NCBI RefSeq assembly: GCF_000297435.1
Contig: NZ_CAIP01000415.1
Coordinates: 1-57,472, forward strand
DNA: 57,472 bases
Source: Microcystis sp. T1-4
GTDB lineage: Bacteria; Cyanobacteriota; Cyanobacteriia; Cyanobacteriales; Microcystaceae
Direction: 5' to 3'
The notes below the pieces were generated by a model. The model was given only the letters and a program-made list of their open reading frames with translations. It ran no database searches and was not told where the DNA came from. How positions within the stretch are numbered: position 1 is the first letter of the stretch; each line of letters starts with the position of its first letter. Below are positions 32,380 through 41,325 of this stretch, in pieces. The position numbers and the translations under genes were made by a program.

Positions 32380-34317
32380 CTAACTTGGCAGCAAATCCTG
32401 AAGCAGCGGAAGGAGATTTTGAGGACGATAATTGGGATCAGCCTTAAGTCGTTCGACCACACTACCATGAACGGCAACTTTTGCCGATTTTATCGGTCGC
32501 CATGCCTCGCCACCTAAAGCATACAAACCGGTCACTCTATTATCAAATTTAGTGGTTGGCTCTGGTTTAATCTGGAATTCCTCACCATACTTTTCAGTTA
32601 AATCAAACTCCAATCCTAACTTTTTAGCCTCGTCGATCATCCATTTTAAAGTACAATCCGATAGCCCCCGATATTTTTCGGTTCCCCCACCAATACAGCC
32701 ATGTTCACCGGCAAAGAACACTTGTTGGACTACTTGTTCGGGATTTTTTTCATTTTTCTCCATGGCAGTGGAAGGAAAACTTTTGCGTTTCTCATCAATG
32801 GCAACTGCATGAAAGGCATTTTCCACAATCGGACTTAGTCTGGCATCGAAAAATTCATACTTCCGATTCCAGAGTTTATCCAAGGATAGCCAAGGCACCA
32901 CATCAGGAACACCTAATGCTCCCACCGTATCCCAGCACCCTAACATTTTGATAGGTACACGATACTGTAAATAATCTTGTTCGGTATCTATCTTTTTGCT
33001 GTTATCTTGGCGGAATTTTTGATATTCTGGAGCATTTGGACTAATTTTAAAATTTCGATAAAGCTGATAAGCTTTAGGCAATTCGCGGATCTTGGAACGA
33101 CTCAATAAACCACATTTATAGATCATACCTGCTAAACAACGAACTATATAGGCCCCCCGACTAAAGCCCACTAGGTAAATTTCGTCTTCAGCCTCTACAT
33201 TATAATTCATACACAAAAAGCGATAGGCATCTTGAATAATTCTGTCAATTCCCCAGCCAAAGGCACCCCCGCCTAAACGTTCGATTAAATTATCATCTTC
33301 TGCCGTGCCAGATCCTGATATATAATGGACAATCTGTGGCGTTTGATCATCGGCGCTGTGTTTAACTAAGCGGGCAAATTTGACCACATTCGTAGGATAG
33401 GAACTTGCCAGTTGATTCCAAGTCCCATCACAGCAAACAACTAAACGTTTTTTCTTGCTTGTATGGGATGGTTTAGTAGGTTCGCTATTGTCGGCCCCAG
33501 ATAATTGTGAATCTTTCCGGTCCTCTTTGTCGGTTGACTGGATTTGATCTCCTTTGTCGCTAGTTACAGATAGTTCGGGTTTTGCTGGAGTGGCGATTGA
33601 ACCACCTACCTGACCTAATTCTACCGGTTGAGATAGTTGAGTTTGAATCGGCAGTTGCTCTTGCTGCCAAGTGGCACCATTAATTGTGCCTTTATTGTCA
33701 TTACTTGTTTGATCTTTAGCGATATTTTCTGAACCTTCATTGAGAGGCCAATATGCTACTAATCCGGTTTCATTTCCTTTTAATCTCTGGTACATATCCC
33801 TTTGCAGCTCCGATTCCAGTCGGGCGGTATTCCACACCCTCACTTCCGTCATTTGACCTTCAAAGTAACCATCATTAGTCCAGTTACTCTTACCTATATA
33901 GTTTAGGGTTCGGTTTAGGTTATCTGGAAGGCTTAATTGTTTACTTTGGATTAATTGACCATTTTTATACAATTTGGCCATCCCCCACTGATCAATGGTA
34001 GCTCCTATATGAGTCCACTTACCAATTTCTAAGACATTTGCGGCTTCTAAGATGTGATGTCCATTGTTACAATACAGATGTAGTCCTAGGGCGTTAGATG
34101 TTCCCACATTTCCCAAAACAATGTTATTTTTCCCGGCTCCATTCCCGAAATCAATAATTCTTGACCAAAAGCGCCAACTCTGGTGCTGTACCCAAGCTTC
34201 TACGGTAAACCCCTGGGAATAGTCGGTATTGGCAGCGGGCAACTGTATATAATCATCTATTCCATCAAATGTCAGAACAGATTGGCCTGTAACTTCAGAT
34301 TGTTGACTGCTATTCAT
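32380..34317 (-). CDS. LamG-domain protein fused to a DUF2235 (T6SS phospholipase-like) hydrolase
   Basis: 645 residues in three parts. Residues 1-200 are a LamG/concanavalin-like lectin domain (LTFDGIDDYIQLP, FTVEAWVQHQSW, LYKNGQLIQSKQLSL, MTEVRVWNTARLESELQRDM). Residues 200-290 are a polar linker. From about 290 (KKRLVVCCDGTWNQL) follows DUF2235, an alpha/beta hydrolase with the nucleophile motif GFSRGAY and CWDTVGALGVP; this fold includes Tle1-type phospholipase effectors. There is no signal peptide, so export would need a contractile or other machine. The single gene is flanked by non-coding DNA. The lectin part suggests targeting to a glycan or membrane surface. Confidence 0.85.
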   Translation of the reverse strand: MNSSQQSEVTGQSVLTFDGIDDYIQLPAANTDYSQGFTVEAWVQHQSWRFWSRIIDFGNGAGKNNIVLGNVGTSNALGLHLYCNNGHHILEAANVLEIGKWTHIGATIDQWGMAKLYKNGQLIQSKQLSLPDNLNRTLNYIGKSNWTNDGYFEGQMTEVRVWNTARLESELQRDMYQRLKGNETGLVAYWPLNEGSENIAKDQTSNDNKGTINGATWQQEQLPIQTQLSQPVELGQVGGSIATPAKPELSVTSDKGDQIQSTDKEDRKDSQLSGADNSEPTKPSHTSKKKRLVVCCDGTWNQLASSYPTNVVKFARLVKHSADDQTPQIVHYISGSGTAEDDNLIERLGGGAFGWGIDRIIQDAYRFLCMNYNVEAEDEIYLVGFSRGAYIVRCLAGMIYKCGLLSRSKIRELPKAYQLYRNFKISPNAPEYQKFRQDNSKKIDTEQDYLQYRVPIKMLGCWDTVGALGVPDVVPWLSLDKLWNRKYEFFDARLSPIVENAFHAVAIDEKRKSFPSTAMEKNEKNPEQVVQQVFFAGEHGCIGGGTEKYRGLSDCTLKWMIDEAKKLGLEFDLTEKYGEEFQIKPEPTTKFDNRVTGLYALGGEAWRPIKSAKVAVHGSVVERLKADPNYRPQNLLPLLQDLLPS

Positions 34318-34440
34318 CGAAAAATTGGGTCTGAAACCCCCTCCTTTTAGAACGTTTTTAATTTGAATACTAGCGCATTTACACGATATAGGCTAGAATG
34401 TGATGCCATTTTTCTAAAGTAGTGGCAGAGATGGTTAATT

Positions 34441-34505
34441 CCCCACCCCCCCTGCCCTACCCCGACATCGGGGGGGTCGGGAGGCAAGGGGAGGCGGGGG
34501 TGAGG
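34441..34505. repeat. Long imperfect C/G-rich inverted repeat
   Basis: A C-rich arm (CCCCACCCCCCCTGCCCTACC) mirrored after the core CCCCGACATCGGGG by a G-rich arm, about 60 bases in all. The core is shared with the hairpin at 52610. It is followed by a GGGACACGAACCAAGAA stretch whose reverse complement reappears near 5190. The rest of the 34318-34787 gap holds no gene. Confidence 0.6.
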
Positions 34506-34787
34506 GACACGAACCAAGAAAAATGGTATAACTGCCAATCCAACTTGAAAAACCCAGTTAGGTATTGTTCCACAACTTGCCAATCCTAGAGCTTTTAAAC
34601 GGGATTTAGTCTAACAAAGCCCATAGACAACAGCTTATCTGGCTGACGACCGGCGGCTAAAAATTAACCTTGCAAGAAAACTTAACAATTGGCCAAGAAA
34701 CTCGATCGAGTAGGTAGAATAGCAAGTAAATCATTTTGTAAACTCCACCCGATTAACTAACCAGAATAGAGATAACCAAGAACGCCT

Positions 34788-35318
34788 GTGATAGATAAAA
34801 GACGCACTACTCGCGATCTCCCCCAAATTAACGAAAGAATCCGCTTTCCTGAAATCCGCGTTATCGATAGCGACGGCTCTCAACTAGGAATTATTACTCC
34901 TGCCGAAGCTTTGCGCGTGGCCGAAGAAAAGGAACTTGATCTAGTCCTTGTCAGTGAAACGGCAAGTCCTCCCGTTTGCCGGATTATGGACTATGGCAAA
35001 TACAAGTTTGAACAGGAGAAAAAAGCCCGCGAAGCCAAGAAAAAACAGCATACAGCCGATATAAAAGAAGTTAAAATGCGCTATAAAATCGATGAGCATG
35101 ACTACAACGTGCGAGTCAACCAAGCGCAACGTTTTTTAAAAGCGGGAGATAAGGTAAAAGCGACGATTACCTTCCGAGGCCGGGAAATTCAACACTCTAA
35201 CCTAGCGGAAGAATTACTGGCGCGCATGGCCAAAGACTTACAGGATGTGGCTGAGGTACAGCAAGCGCCAAAAAAAGAAGGTCGTAACATGATGATGATG
35301 TTATCGCCGAAAAAATAA
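34788..35318 (+). CDS. infC: Translation initiation factor IF-3
   Basis: 176 residues with both IF-3 domains: N-terminal QINERIRFPEIRVIDSDGSQLG and ALRVAEEKELDLVLVSETASPPVCRIMDYGKYKFEQEKKAREAKK linker, C-terminal RYKIDEHDYNVRVNQAQRFL and GDKVKATITFRGREIQHS. The start codon is GTG at 34788; IF-3 discriminates against non-canonical starts, and rare start codons are a common autoregulatory device of infC. Single gene, with a strong terminator 14 bases behind it. Confidence 0.97.
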   Translation: MIDKRRTTRDLPQINERIRFPEIRVIDSDGSQLGIITPAEALRVAEEKELDLVLVSETASPPVCRIMDYGKYKFEQEKKAREAKKKQHTADIKEVKMRYKIDEHDYNVRVNQAQRFLKAGDKVKATITFRGREIQHSNLAEELLARMAKDLQDVAEVQQAPKKEGRNMMMMLSPKK

Positions 35319-35331
35319 CTAAATAATCCAG

Positions 35332-35362
35332 AAAAAGGGGCTAAAACCCCTTTTTTGTTTTT
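35332..35362 (+). terminator. Intrinsic terminator of infC
   Basis: AAAAAGGGG (35332-35340) pairs with CCCCTTTTT around a 6-base loop, followed by a T-rich tail. Confidence 0.9.
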
Positions 35363-35403
35363 CAGAAATCCCCAAAGGAACCCAATCATTTGAAACAAAT
35401 GTA

Positions 35404-37611
35404 TTAACCAGATTTTGACTCAATTCGCCGAATCGCCACCACTGCCGGCCGGGGAGGTTGATTAACTTGACCACTGGGCCAATTCGACCCTAGGGGGACT
35501 TGTCGTATTTGTTCAAATTCCTGCCCATTAGTGGTTTTCAGGGCAAATTTTCGGTTTTCAAAGGCCAAATCCCGACGAATTCCCCCCGCTTCCCCCGGAT
35601 GTTGTACTGCCAAAAATAACGTCTCTTGGTCGGGAGTAAAGTACAATCCCGTTAATTCCGCATCCATGGGAGCGATAGCAAAAGGATAGGGATGCTCTTG
35701 ACCCTTGGCAAACACCCAAGCGCTATTATTACCAAAAATCCCCAATAAATCCCGTTGACTAACCGGGACTCCTTGGGGATAACGAGTTTTCATCTCTCGA
35801 TTTAACCCACCCGTGGAAATGTCGCTAACCATCCAGAGATTTCCCTGTTTATCGAAAGCGAGGTTATCGGGATTAGAAAAACCCTCACCCTTCTCTGTCG
35901 GTTCCCCTCCATAAGCGACCACATCCCAACGAAAACTTAAGGAAGCAGCATCGTTGTTATCTTCCCTTAAGCTGATAATCCAACCAAATTCGTAGGGTAT
36001 TTCGCCATTTGGTCCCTTAAATATCTCCCTATCGGCTCCTCCCTCCGCTTCACTGGGACTACCAGAGGTAAAGGTTATATATAAAGTGCCATTCTCGTCC
36101 ACTTCCGTATCTTCTGGCCGACCAGTACAAGTGATCCCAACTGCGTTAGCGGCAAAATGAGCATCGATGAGAATTGCTCCCTGTTTTTCCGTCCCATTAC
36201 CTTCATACAGGTCTGCGAGGGTCTTATATTTAGCTTTGTAGGCTAGAATCTCCTCATCGTCCTTAAATAGCAGTAATTTAGTCTCATTGGCCGTTCTTTC
36301 GGGATTTGGCAAAGCTACCACCCCATCCCCGCGACTAGCGGCAATTTGACTCGGTAGGACCGGATTTATCTCCGTGTCGGGATTTAATGGTATCCAATAA
36401 CCAGTTTTATCGGGGTTGAATTTCGCCCCGTAGAGCATTCCTTTTTCTAGGAGTTTTGAGTTATTTTTCTGCTTAATATCGCTAATTTTGCCCTCGGAAA
36501 CGAATTTATAGATATGACCGCCTCTGCGATCGCATCCCGAATAAACTGCCAAGGGTTGCCCCGTCCGAGCGAGAAAAGCGACCGCTTCATGGCGAAAACG
36601 CCCTAACCAAGTGTGTTTTGTGCCGTAATCGTCGGGATTGGCCGGATCCACCTCCACCATCCAACCGTATTTATTTCCCGCTAACCCAAAGACGTTACCC
36701 CGGCCATCCACTTCCCCACTATTGAGAATAAAGGGAGTAGTATCGGGATGCAAGGAGGAACCATCTTTTAACACTACCTCCGTCACTTGGTCTTGAAAGT
36801 TCTCCTCGGCACTAAATACGGTTCCCCAGGGAGTTGTTCCCCCGGCGCAATTTTGAAACGTTCCGATAATTTTTGCCCCTAATCCGTCATCGTAGCCAAG
36901 TTTATCGGTTTTGGTAAAAATTGCTACAGCAGGACCGGTCGCTTTTAGGTGACGGCCGTCCTTTAGTCCAGAGATACCGGTAATGCGGCGATCGGCTTTA
37001 CTATAGGTACGTTGCCATTTTCCTGTTGCATCTTTCGCCAGGGAAATTACGCCAATTCCCTGATCAATTAAACCTTCTAGGGATATTTCCGCAATTTTTG
37101 CCTTTAAGCTGGCATCTTGCAGGCTATAGGCGGCAATTTCACCCTTTTCGTTCGTTTTTTCCCGTACTTCCTTGACGGGTAGGGTTTTACCAATCACTTG
37201 TTCAAAGGTTTGTAGCCAAGTACGACCACTGATATATTCAAAATTAACGGTTAGATAACCTTGACCCCCACTGGTTTCGATAAAAGATAGATAATCATTG
37301 TTATAACCGAAACGGGAATCACCCACTGCATCCCCCCACTGGGCCAGCACATCATAGGTGAATCCTTGCGGAAGAACGAGATCATCTAGGACTGTATAGG
37401 TTTGATAGGCACTTTTTTGGCTTTCATCGCTCATCCCGTCAATTTTTAAGGGAATTGGCAGTTTGACTGGGACAAAGTTGAAGCCGAAATTATTAGCAGC
37501 GATCGCAGGACTGCTAATCAGAGAGGAATATTTTTTCTCTTGCAGACTGAAAAAAGAGACACCAGCAGTGGCAGTTAAAAAGGTGAGGAAATTACGGCGA
37601 GAAATACTCAT
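35404..37611 (-). CDS. phoX: PhoX-type alkaline phosphatase (DUF839)
   Basis: 735 residues starting with a twin-arginine signal (MSISRRNFLTFLTATAGVSF). The DUF839/PhoX family hydrolyses phosphomonoesters outside the cytoplasm using Fe and Ca. Matching stretches include TPWGTVFSAEENFQDQV, HTWLGRFRHEAV, VYSGCDRRGGHIYKFVS and FSNPDNLAFDKQGNLWMVSDIS. Export through Tat fits a metal-containing enzyme. No pho box is obvious in the 5' region. A typical member is slightly shorter; no domain appears to be missing. Confidence 0.88.
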   Translation of the reverse strand: MSISRRNFLTFLTATAGVSFFSLQEKKYSSLISSPAIAANNFGFNFVPVKLPIPLKIDGMSDESQKSAYQTYTVLDDLVLPQGFTYDVLAQWGDAVGDSRFGYNNDYLSFIETSGGQGYLTVNFEYISGRTWLQTFEQVIGKTLPVKEVREKTNEKGEIAAYSLQDASLKAKIAEISLEGLIDQGIGVISLAKDATGKWQRTYSKADRRITGISGLKDGRHLKATGPAVAIFTKTDKLGYDDGLGAKIIGTFQNCAGGTTPWGTVFSAEENFQDQVTEVVLKDGSSLHPDTTPFILNSGEVDGRGNVFGLAGNKYGWMVEVDPANPDDYGTKHTWLGRFRHEAVAFLARTGQPLAVYSGCDRRGGHIYKFVSEGKISDIKQKNNSKLLEKGMLYGAKFNPDKTGYWIPLNPDTEINPVLPSQIAASRGDGVVALPNPERTANETKLLLFKDDEEILAYKAKYKTLADLYEGNGTEKQGAILIDAHFAANAVGITCTGRPEDTEVDENGTLYITFTSGSPSEAEGGADREIFKGPNGEIPYEFGWIISLREDNNDAASLSFRWDVVAYGGEPTEKGEGFSNPDNLAFDKQGNLWMVSDISTGGLNREMKTRYPQGVPVSQRDLLGIFGNNSAWVFAKGQEHPYPFAIAPMDAELTGLYFTPDQETLFLAVQHPGEAGGIRRDLAFENRKFALKTTNGQEFEQIRQVPLGSNWPSGQVNQPPRPAVVAIRRIESKSG

Positions 37612-38131
37612 ATTTTCATTAATAAAGTCAAAACTGATACTCGGACTTTGATTAGGTTAAATTTTATTACAGACCCTTGACATAGGGATTATACAGTATC
37701 CAAGTTATGACTAAGTTAACAGCCAGTTAAAAAGCTCTCCTGCAAAAATAAAAAATCTTCCGTTAGGTGAGGAGATTCGGAGACAGGAGCAGAAAAAAGA
37801 GGTAAGAAAATCCCATCCCTCCCTCGGACATTAGATCAAAGTTTATTTCTTGCTTTAGTTGCTGCCGAACATTGATTTTAAGATCATCTCGGTAAATTCC
37901 CTCATCGGAACCAAGCAACTGGGAGAAATGTTATTTTCTCAGGCAAATCTGAGAGGATTATCTAGAAATATCTATATTACATTTCACCCATCGGTATGCT
38001 TTACCGAAATACTGGTTAGATGAAAAACAAGCAAGACAAGCTTTATTAAAACGCGGTGAAACAGTAAACAGTGATCAGTAAACAGTAAACGGTTGTAAGC
38101 TGATAGCTAGATTGTCAGTTAACAGAAATCG
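37612..38131. other. Intergenic region with one short coding-like fragment
   Basis: No complete gene. At about 37983-38075 on the plus strand a frame reads HRYALPKYWLDEKQARQALL then KRGETVNSDQ and a stop, which has the feel of a protein end, but no start or upstream domain can be attached. Behind it, AGTAAACAGTGATCAGTAAACAG is part of the dispersed TTACTG/CAGTAA repeat family. Confidence 0.4.
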
Positions 38132-39187
38132 ATGCAAAGTTCACTGAAAAGGATCATCATCGGGGCGAGTTTTTTTCTCGCTACGGTAGTCGGGGCAACT
38201 ATCGGTTATATGGCCTACGGTTGGAGTTTTCTCGATGCCGTTTATATGGTGATTATCACCATATTTGGGGTAGGTTTCGGGGAAGTTAAACCGATTAACA
38301 CACCCAGTCTGAGAGCTTTTACCATGTTAGTTATCGTCTGTGGGACCACCTCGGCCGTTTATGTGGTGGGGGGGTTTTTTCAGATGCTGACCGAGGGAGA
38401 AATTAACAAAGCCTTTAGCGATCGCCGGATGAATAAAGAGATGGAATCCTTAGAAAATCACGTCATAATCTGCGGTTTTGGGCGCATAGGACGCATCCTA
38501 ACGACTAAATTGGCAAAAACAGCCCAATCCTTTATTATCGTCGATAATAACCCCGATCGCATTGGATTAGCTCAGGAAAAAGGCTACTTAACTCTTAATG
38601 GTAACGCTACCGATGAAAGCATTCTCCAAAAAGCCGGCATCGACAAAGCGCGAGTTTTAGCGACGGTATTACCCGATGATGCCTTAAATGTCTTCATCAC
38701 TTTAACCGCAAGAGAACTCAGTCCGCAACTATACATTATCGCCAGGGGAGAATATCCCAGCACCGAGAAAAAATTAAAACTAGCCGGAGCCGATCAAGTG
38801 GTCTTACCTGCTACCATTGGAGCGGAGAGAATGGCCCATTTAATCACCCATCCGGCCGCAATCGATTTTTTACAGGAAGATGAAGGTAGGCGCAATCTCA
38901 ACGAATTATTAGCCGATATCGATATGCAATTTGAAGAATACTCGATTTTAAGCGATTCGCCCTTTTTGGGACAACCTATCAGTCAGATGGAAGTGCGGGG
39001 ACAGGGTGCTTTTATTATCGTCGCTATCCGTCAATTTGATGGTGGTGTCATCACCCATCCCGACCATTCCACCATTCTACAGCAAGGCGATACGGTCATT
39101 TTATTAGGTCATCGGGGCGATGTTCCCAATTTTGCCCGTCGTTATGCCTTGCGTCGAGAAATGCGCTATCGAGGGTCTTCTTGGTAG
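38132..39187 (+). CDS. Two-helix potassium channel with TrkA-N/RCK domains
   Basis: 351 residues. Two membrane helices (about 8-28 and 62-88) flank a pore loop at 33-52 whose filter reads TIFGVGFGE: the canonical T-x-G-Y-G-D is changed at the first, tyrosine and aspartate positions. The rest is an RCK module with the Rossmann motif IICGFGRIGRI near residue 113 and a TrkA-C domain from about 260 (FEEYSILSDSPFLGQPISQM). This is the MthK-like ligand-gated arrangement. The ion selectivity cannot be guaranteed with this filter. Confidence 0.9.
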   Translation: MQSSLKRIIIGASFFLATVVGATIGYMAYGWSFLDAVYMVIITIFGVGFGEVKPINTPSLRAFTMLVIVCGTTSAVYVVGGFFQMLTEGEINKAFSDRRMNKEMESLENHVIICGFGRIGRILTTKLAKTAQSFIIVDNNPDRIGLAQEKGYLTLNGNATDESILQKAGIDKARVLATVLPDDALNVFITLTARELSPQLYIIARGEYPSTEKKLKLAGADQVVLPATIGAERMAHLITHPAAIDFLQEDEGRRNLNELLADIDMQFEEYSILSDSPFLGQPISQMEVRGQGAFIIVAIRQFDGGVITHPDHSTILQQGDTVILLGHRGDVPNFARRYALRREMRYRGSSW

Positions 39188-39280
39188 GATAGTTACCCAG
39201 AAAAAAGTTGAGCTTTTCTGGAATTAATTTCGCTGCCGATGGAGATAAGACTAACTCACTAATTATCTCCAGGGACAGCT

Positions 39281-39481
39281 ATGAAATTAACCTATCGCGG
39301 CATTGTTTACAAGAAAAATCCCACTGCCACCGTTGCATCCAGTCCGCTGATTTTAGGCTATCGTGGTGTTCCCTATTTAAAAACCCGTGGTGTCGTTCAA
39401 ACCATTGAGAAACTGGTAGCCGTTACCTATCGCGGTCAAGCCTATAATATCACTCAGTCTTTAGCTTCTTTGCCCATGTAA
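39281..39481 (+). CDS. DUF4278 domain-containing small protein
   Basis: 66 residues starting MKLTYRGIVYKKNP and containing two further TYRG/GYRG elements (LGYRGVPYLKTRGV, VTYRGQAYN). DUF4278 proteins are small and nearly confined to cyanobacteria; the function is unknown. The start is the ATG at 39281. An overlapping frame at 39208 is spurious. A strong terminator follows about 100 bases downstream. Confidence 0.82.
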   Translation: MKLTYRGIVYKKNPTATVASSPLILGYRGVPYLKTRGVVQTIEKLVAVTYRGQAYNITQSLASLPM

Positions 39482-39583
39482 GAACCCTCTTTAAGTTTTT
39501 AACTTCTAGTTCTTTTTCAATCAATCTCTTTTAAATATTGTCAATTAATGATCACAGCAATTACCTTAAATGGATTTTATCTT

Positions 39584-39610
39584 CCCCCTTGCTCAAAGGG
39601 GGATTTTTTT
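39584..39610 (+). terminator. Intrinsic terminator behind the DUF4278 gene
   Basis: CCCCCTT (39584-39590) pairs with AAGGGGG (39596-39602) around a short loop, followed by A and seven T. Confidence 0.85.
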
Positions 39611-39782
39611 ACTTGTTTTTGCTAACAAAGAATATATATTCATAGTTAAGCAAATTAATTACAGGCAGTTCCCCAGTCCTGGTGTTCCCCCTTTCCAGAT
39701 TCTGAATTTAATTTTGTCGAACTGCTGATGGTTATCAGTTTTTTGTAGAATAGGGAGATTGAGAAAACGAACATCTGCCATT

Positions 39783-40244
39783 ATGACAAGATTCCCTTTG
39801 ACTGGTCGCTACTCTGGTTTATGCGTCTTGCTCACTTTATTCTGGTTAAGCGGTCAATCTTTACCAGTGCGAGCGGAAAAAATCTATAATCCCGTCCCCC
39901 TCATCCTCAACAAAGAAATTAACGATACTCTCACCGACAAGGATATTCCCACGGGTGAGGGGGGGTTTGCCAGAGATTATACCGTAGATTTGGACAAGGA
40001 TGATCAGGTGGCCATCGATCTCAAGTCAGAAAATTTTGATGGGGTGTTAATTCTCCTGGCTGACGATGGTTCCACTGTAGCAGAAAATGACGATGGTCCC
40101 GATGGTGGCACTAATGCCCTCCTCTTTGCGCGCATTACCGAGTCGGGTAAATATATTATTCGGGTGAGAGCTTTCGGAGAAACCGGTGGAGGAAAATTTA
40201 CCCTGAAATTAACCCGTTTACGGGCCGTGGAGGGCAAAAATTAG
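39783..40244 (+). CDS. Secreted PPC-domain protein
   Basis: 153 residues from the ATG at 39783 (an in-frame TTG at 39759 is less likely). Signal peptide LCVLLTLFWLSGQSLPVRA, then one bacterial pre-peptidase C-terminal (PPC) domain: RDYTVDLDKDDQVAIDLKSE, ILLADDGSTVAENDDGPDGG, FARITESGKYIIRVRAFGE and KFTLKLTRL. PPC domains usually accompany secreted peptidases but also exist alone, as here. It ends four bases into the convergent cobS stop. Confidence 0.88.
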   Translation: MTRFPLTGRYSGLCVLLTLFWLSGQSLPVRAEKIYNPVPLILNKEINDTLTDKDIPTGEGGFARDYTVDLDKDDQVAIDLKSENFDGVLILLADDGSTVAENDDGPDGGTNALLFARITESGKYIIRVRAFGETGGGKFTLKLTRLRAVEGKN

Positions 40245-40981
40245 CTAATTATTCTCAAAAAAACCAAGAAAAGAGCCTCTGTCCACTCCACCACCGCACC
40301 GTAGGTATCGCCGGTGTGACCCCGAAGACGACGATATAACCAGTAACCAGTAAGCAGAGCGAGGGCGATTCCAGCACTAATGGCGATTATTCCCCACCTT
40401 AGACCGCCAAATAGGGCGATTAAACCCCAAATTACTCCCCCACAGTCCCAAGGCAGACAAAAAGCCACTTTATGAAAGGCTCCCTTACCGGTGGGTTTGA
40501 GGTAGGGATAAAGAGCGATCGCCATTACTTGCCCCCAACGTCCCCAAATTGGTGCTAAAATTAGAGCTAAGGCTCGATTATCGCTTAAATCGGTCAAAGC
40601 GGCGATTTTTAGCAGCAAAACCATAGTCACGGCCATGACTCCAAAGGCCCCAGTAACACTATCGGCCATAACCGCTAAACGACGCTGGGGGTCGGTGACA
40701 GCTAAACCATCGGCCGTGTCACTAACTCCATCAAGGTGTAGTCCTCCCGTCAGATAAACCCAAACCCCCACAAGGACAACTGCACGAGTCAGGGGTGGCA
40801 TTCCCAGACCAGCTAGAGTTATATCGAGCAAAACTAGAATTAAACCCAAAAATAAGCCCACTAAGGGAATCCATCGGGCAATTCTGCCAAAATCAGGCCA
40901 GGCAATCGGAACCGGAATAATTGTGTAAAAAGCGATCGCGCCTAAAAATGAGCGAATTTCTTGACAAATGAAGTTAAATAT
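40241..40981 (-). CDS. cobS: Adenosylcobinamide-GDP ribazoletransferase
   Basis: CobS joins adenosylcobinamide-GDP and alpha-ribazole in the membrane, the last step of cobalamin or pseudocobalamin assembly. The signature HLDGVSDTADGLAVTD and several hydrophobic helices are present. No ATG, GTG or TTG opens the conserved N-terminus (EIRSFLGAIAFYTIIPVPIA WPDFGRIARWIPLVG): the first usable start in annotation terms, GTG at 40861, is deep inside the protein. The frame is open upstream; an ATA at 40981, 11 bases after GGGGAGGG, would give MFNFICQEIRS and 246 residues, the normal length. Either the start is ATA, or the start codon has been lost. Confidence 0.85.
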   Translation of the reverse strand: MFNFICQEIRSFLGAIAFYTIIPVPIAWPDFGRIARWIPLVGLFLGLILVLLDITLAGLGMPPLTRAVVLVGVWVYLTGGLHLDGVSDTADGLAVTDPQRRLAVMADSVTGAFGVMAVTMVLLLKIAALTDLSDNRALALILAPIWGRWGQVMAIALYPYLKPTGKGAFHKVAFCLPWDCGGVIWGLIALFGGLRWGIIAISAGIALALLTGYWLYRRLRGHTGDTYGAVVEWTEALFLVFLRIIS

Positions 40982-41325
40982 GGTAGTAAATCCCTCCCCA
41001 AATTCGCTCCCGTAATGGGATCGTTTCTCATAAAGATGAAGTATAACCTAATTTTGTATCGGCCACCCTGTGGGATTTTCAAAACATGAGAACGCCTATA
41101 ATAATTCGGCATAACACGGTTACTTGTCATTTTATAGGAAAAGTTCTTGCGATCGCTCTATAGGAGAGTAATAGGCGGAAATTTTTTTAAAAATGCGTAT
41201 TTGGCGTGATATGTGGAAAGTTTCCGTATATTATGTAGTTAGACCGCAGTCTTTTAGTGGTAGCGGTTCTGTCTGCCTTGGGGCTGCAATTGGCAGCAGG
41301 TTGAGTTCATAGCTGTGGCTAAAAT
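40982..41325. other. Intergenic region between cobS and the methyltransferase gene
   Basis: No gene is supported. A 62-codon minus-strand frame here overlaps the cobS 5' end in another frame and is not credible. A HIP1 octamer lies at about 41148. The promoters of both flanking genes must be here. Confidence 0.5.

Noticed and set aside
40942..41130. 62-codon minus-strand frame before cobS
   Set aside because: It overlaps the conserved N-terminus of CobS in a different frame; no family similarity. A frameshift joining it to cobS was considered but gives no better start.
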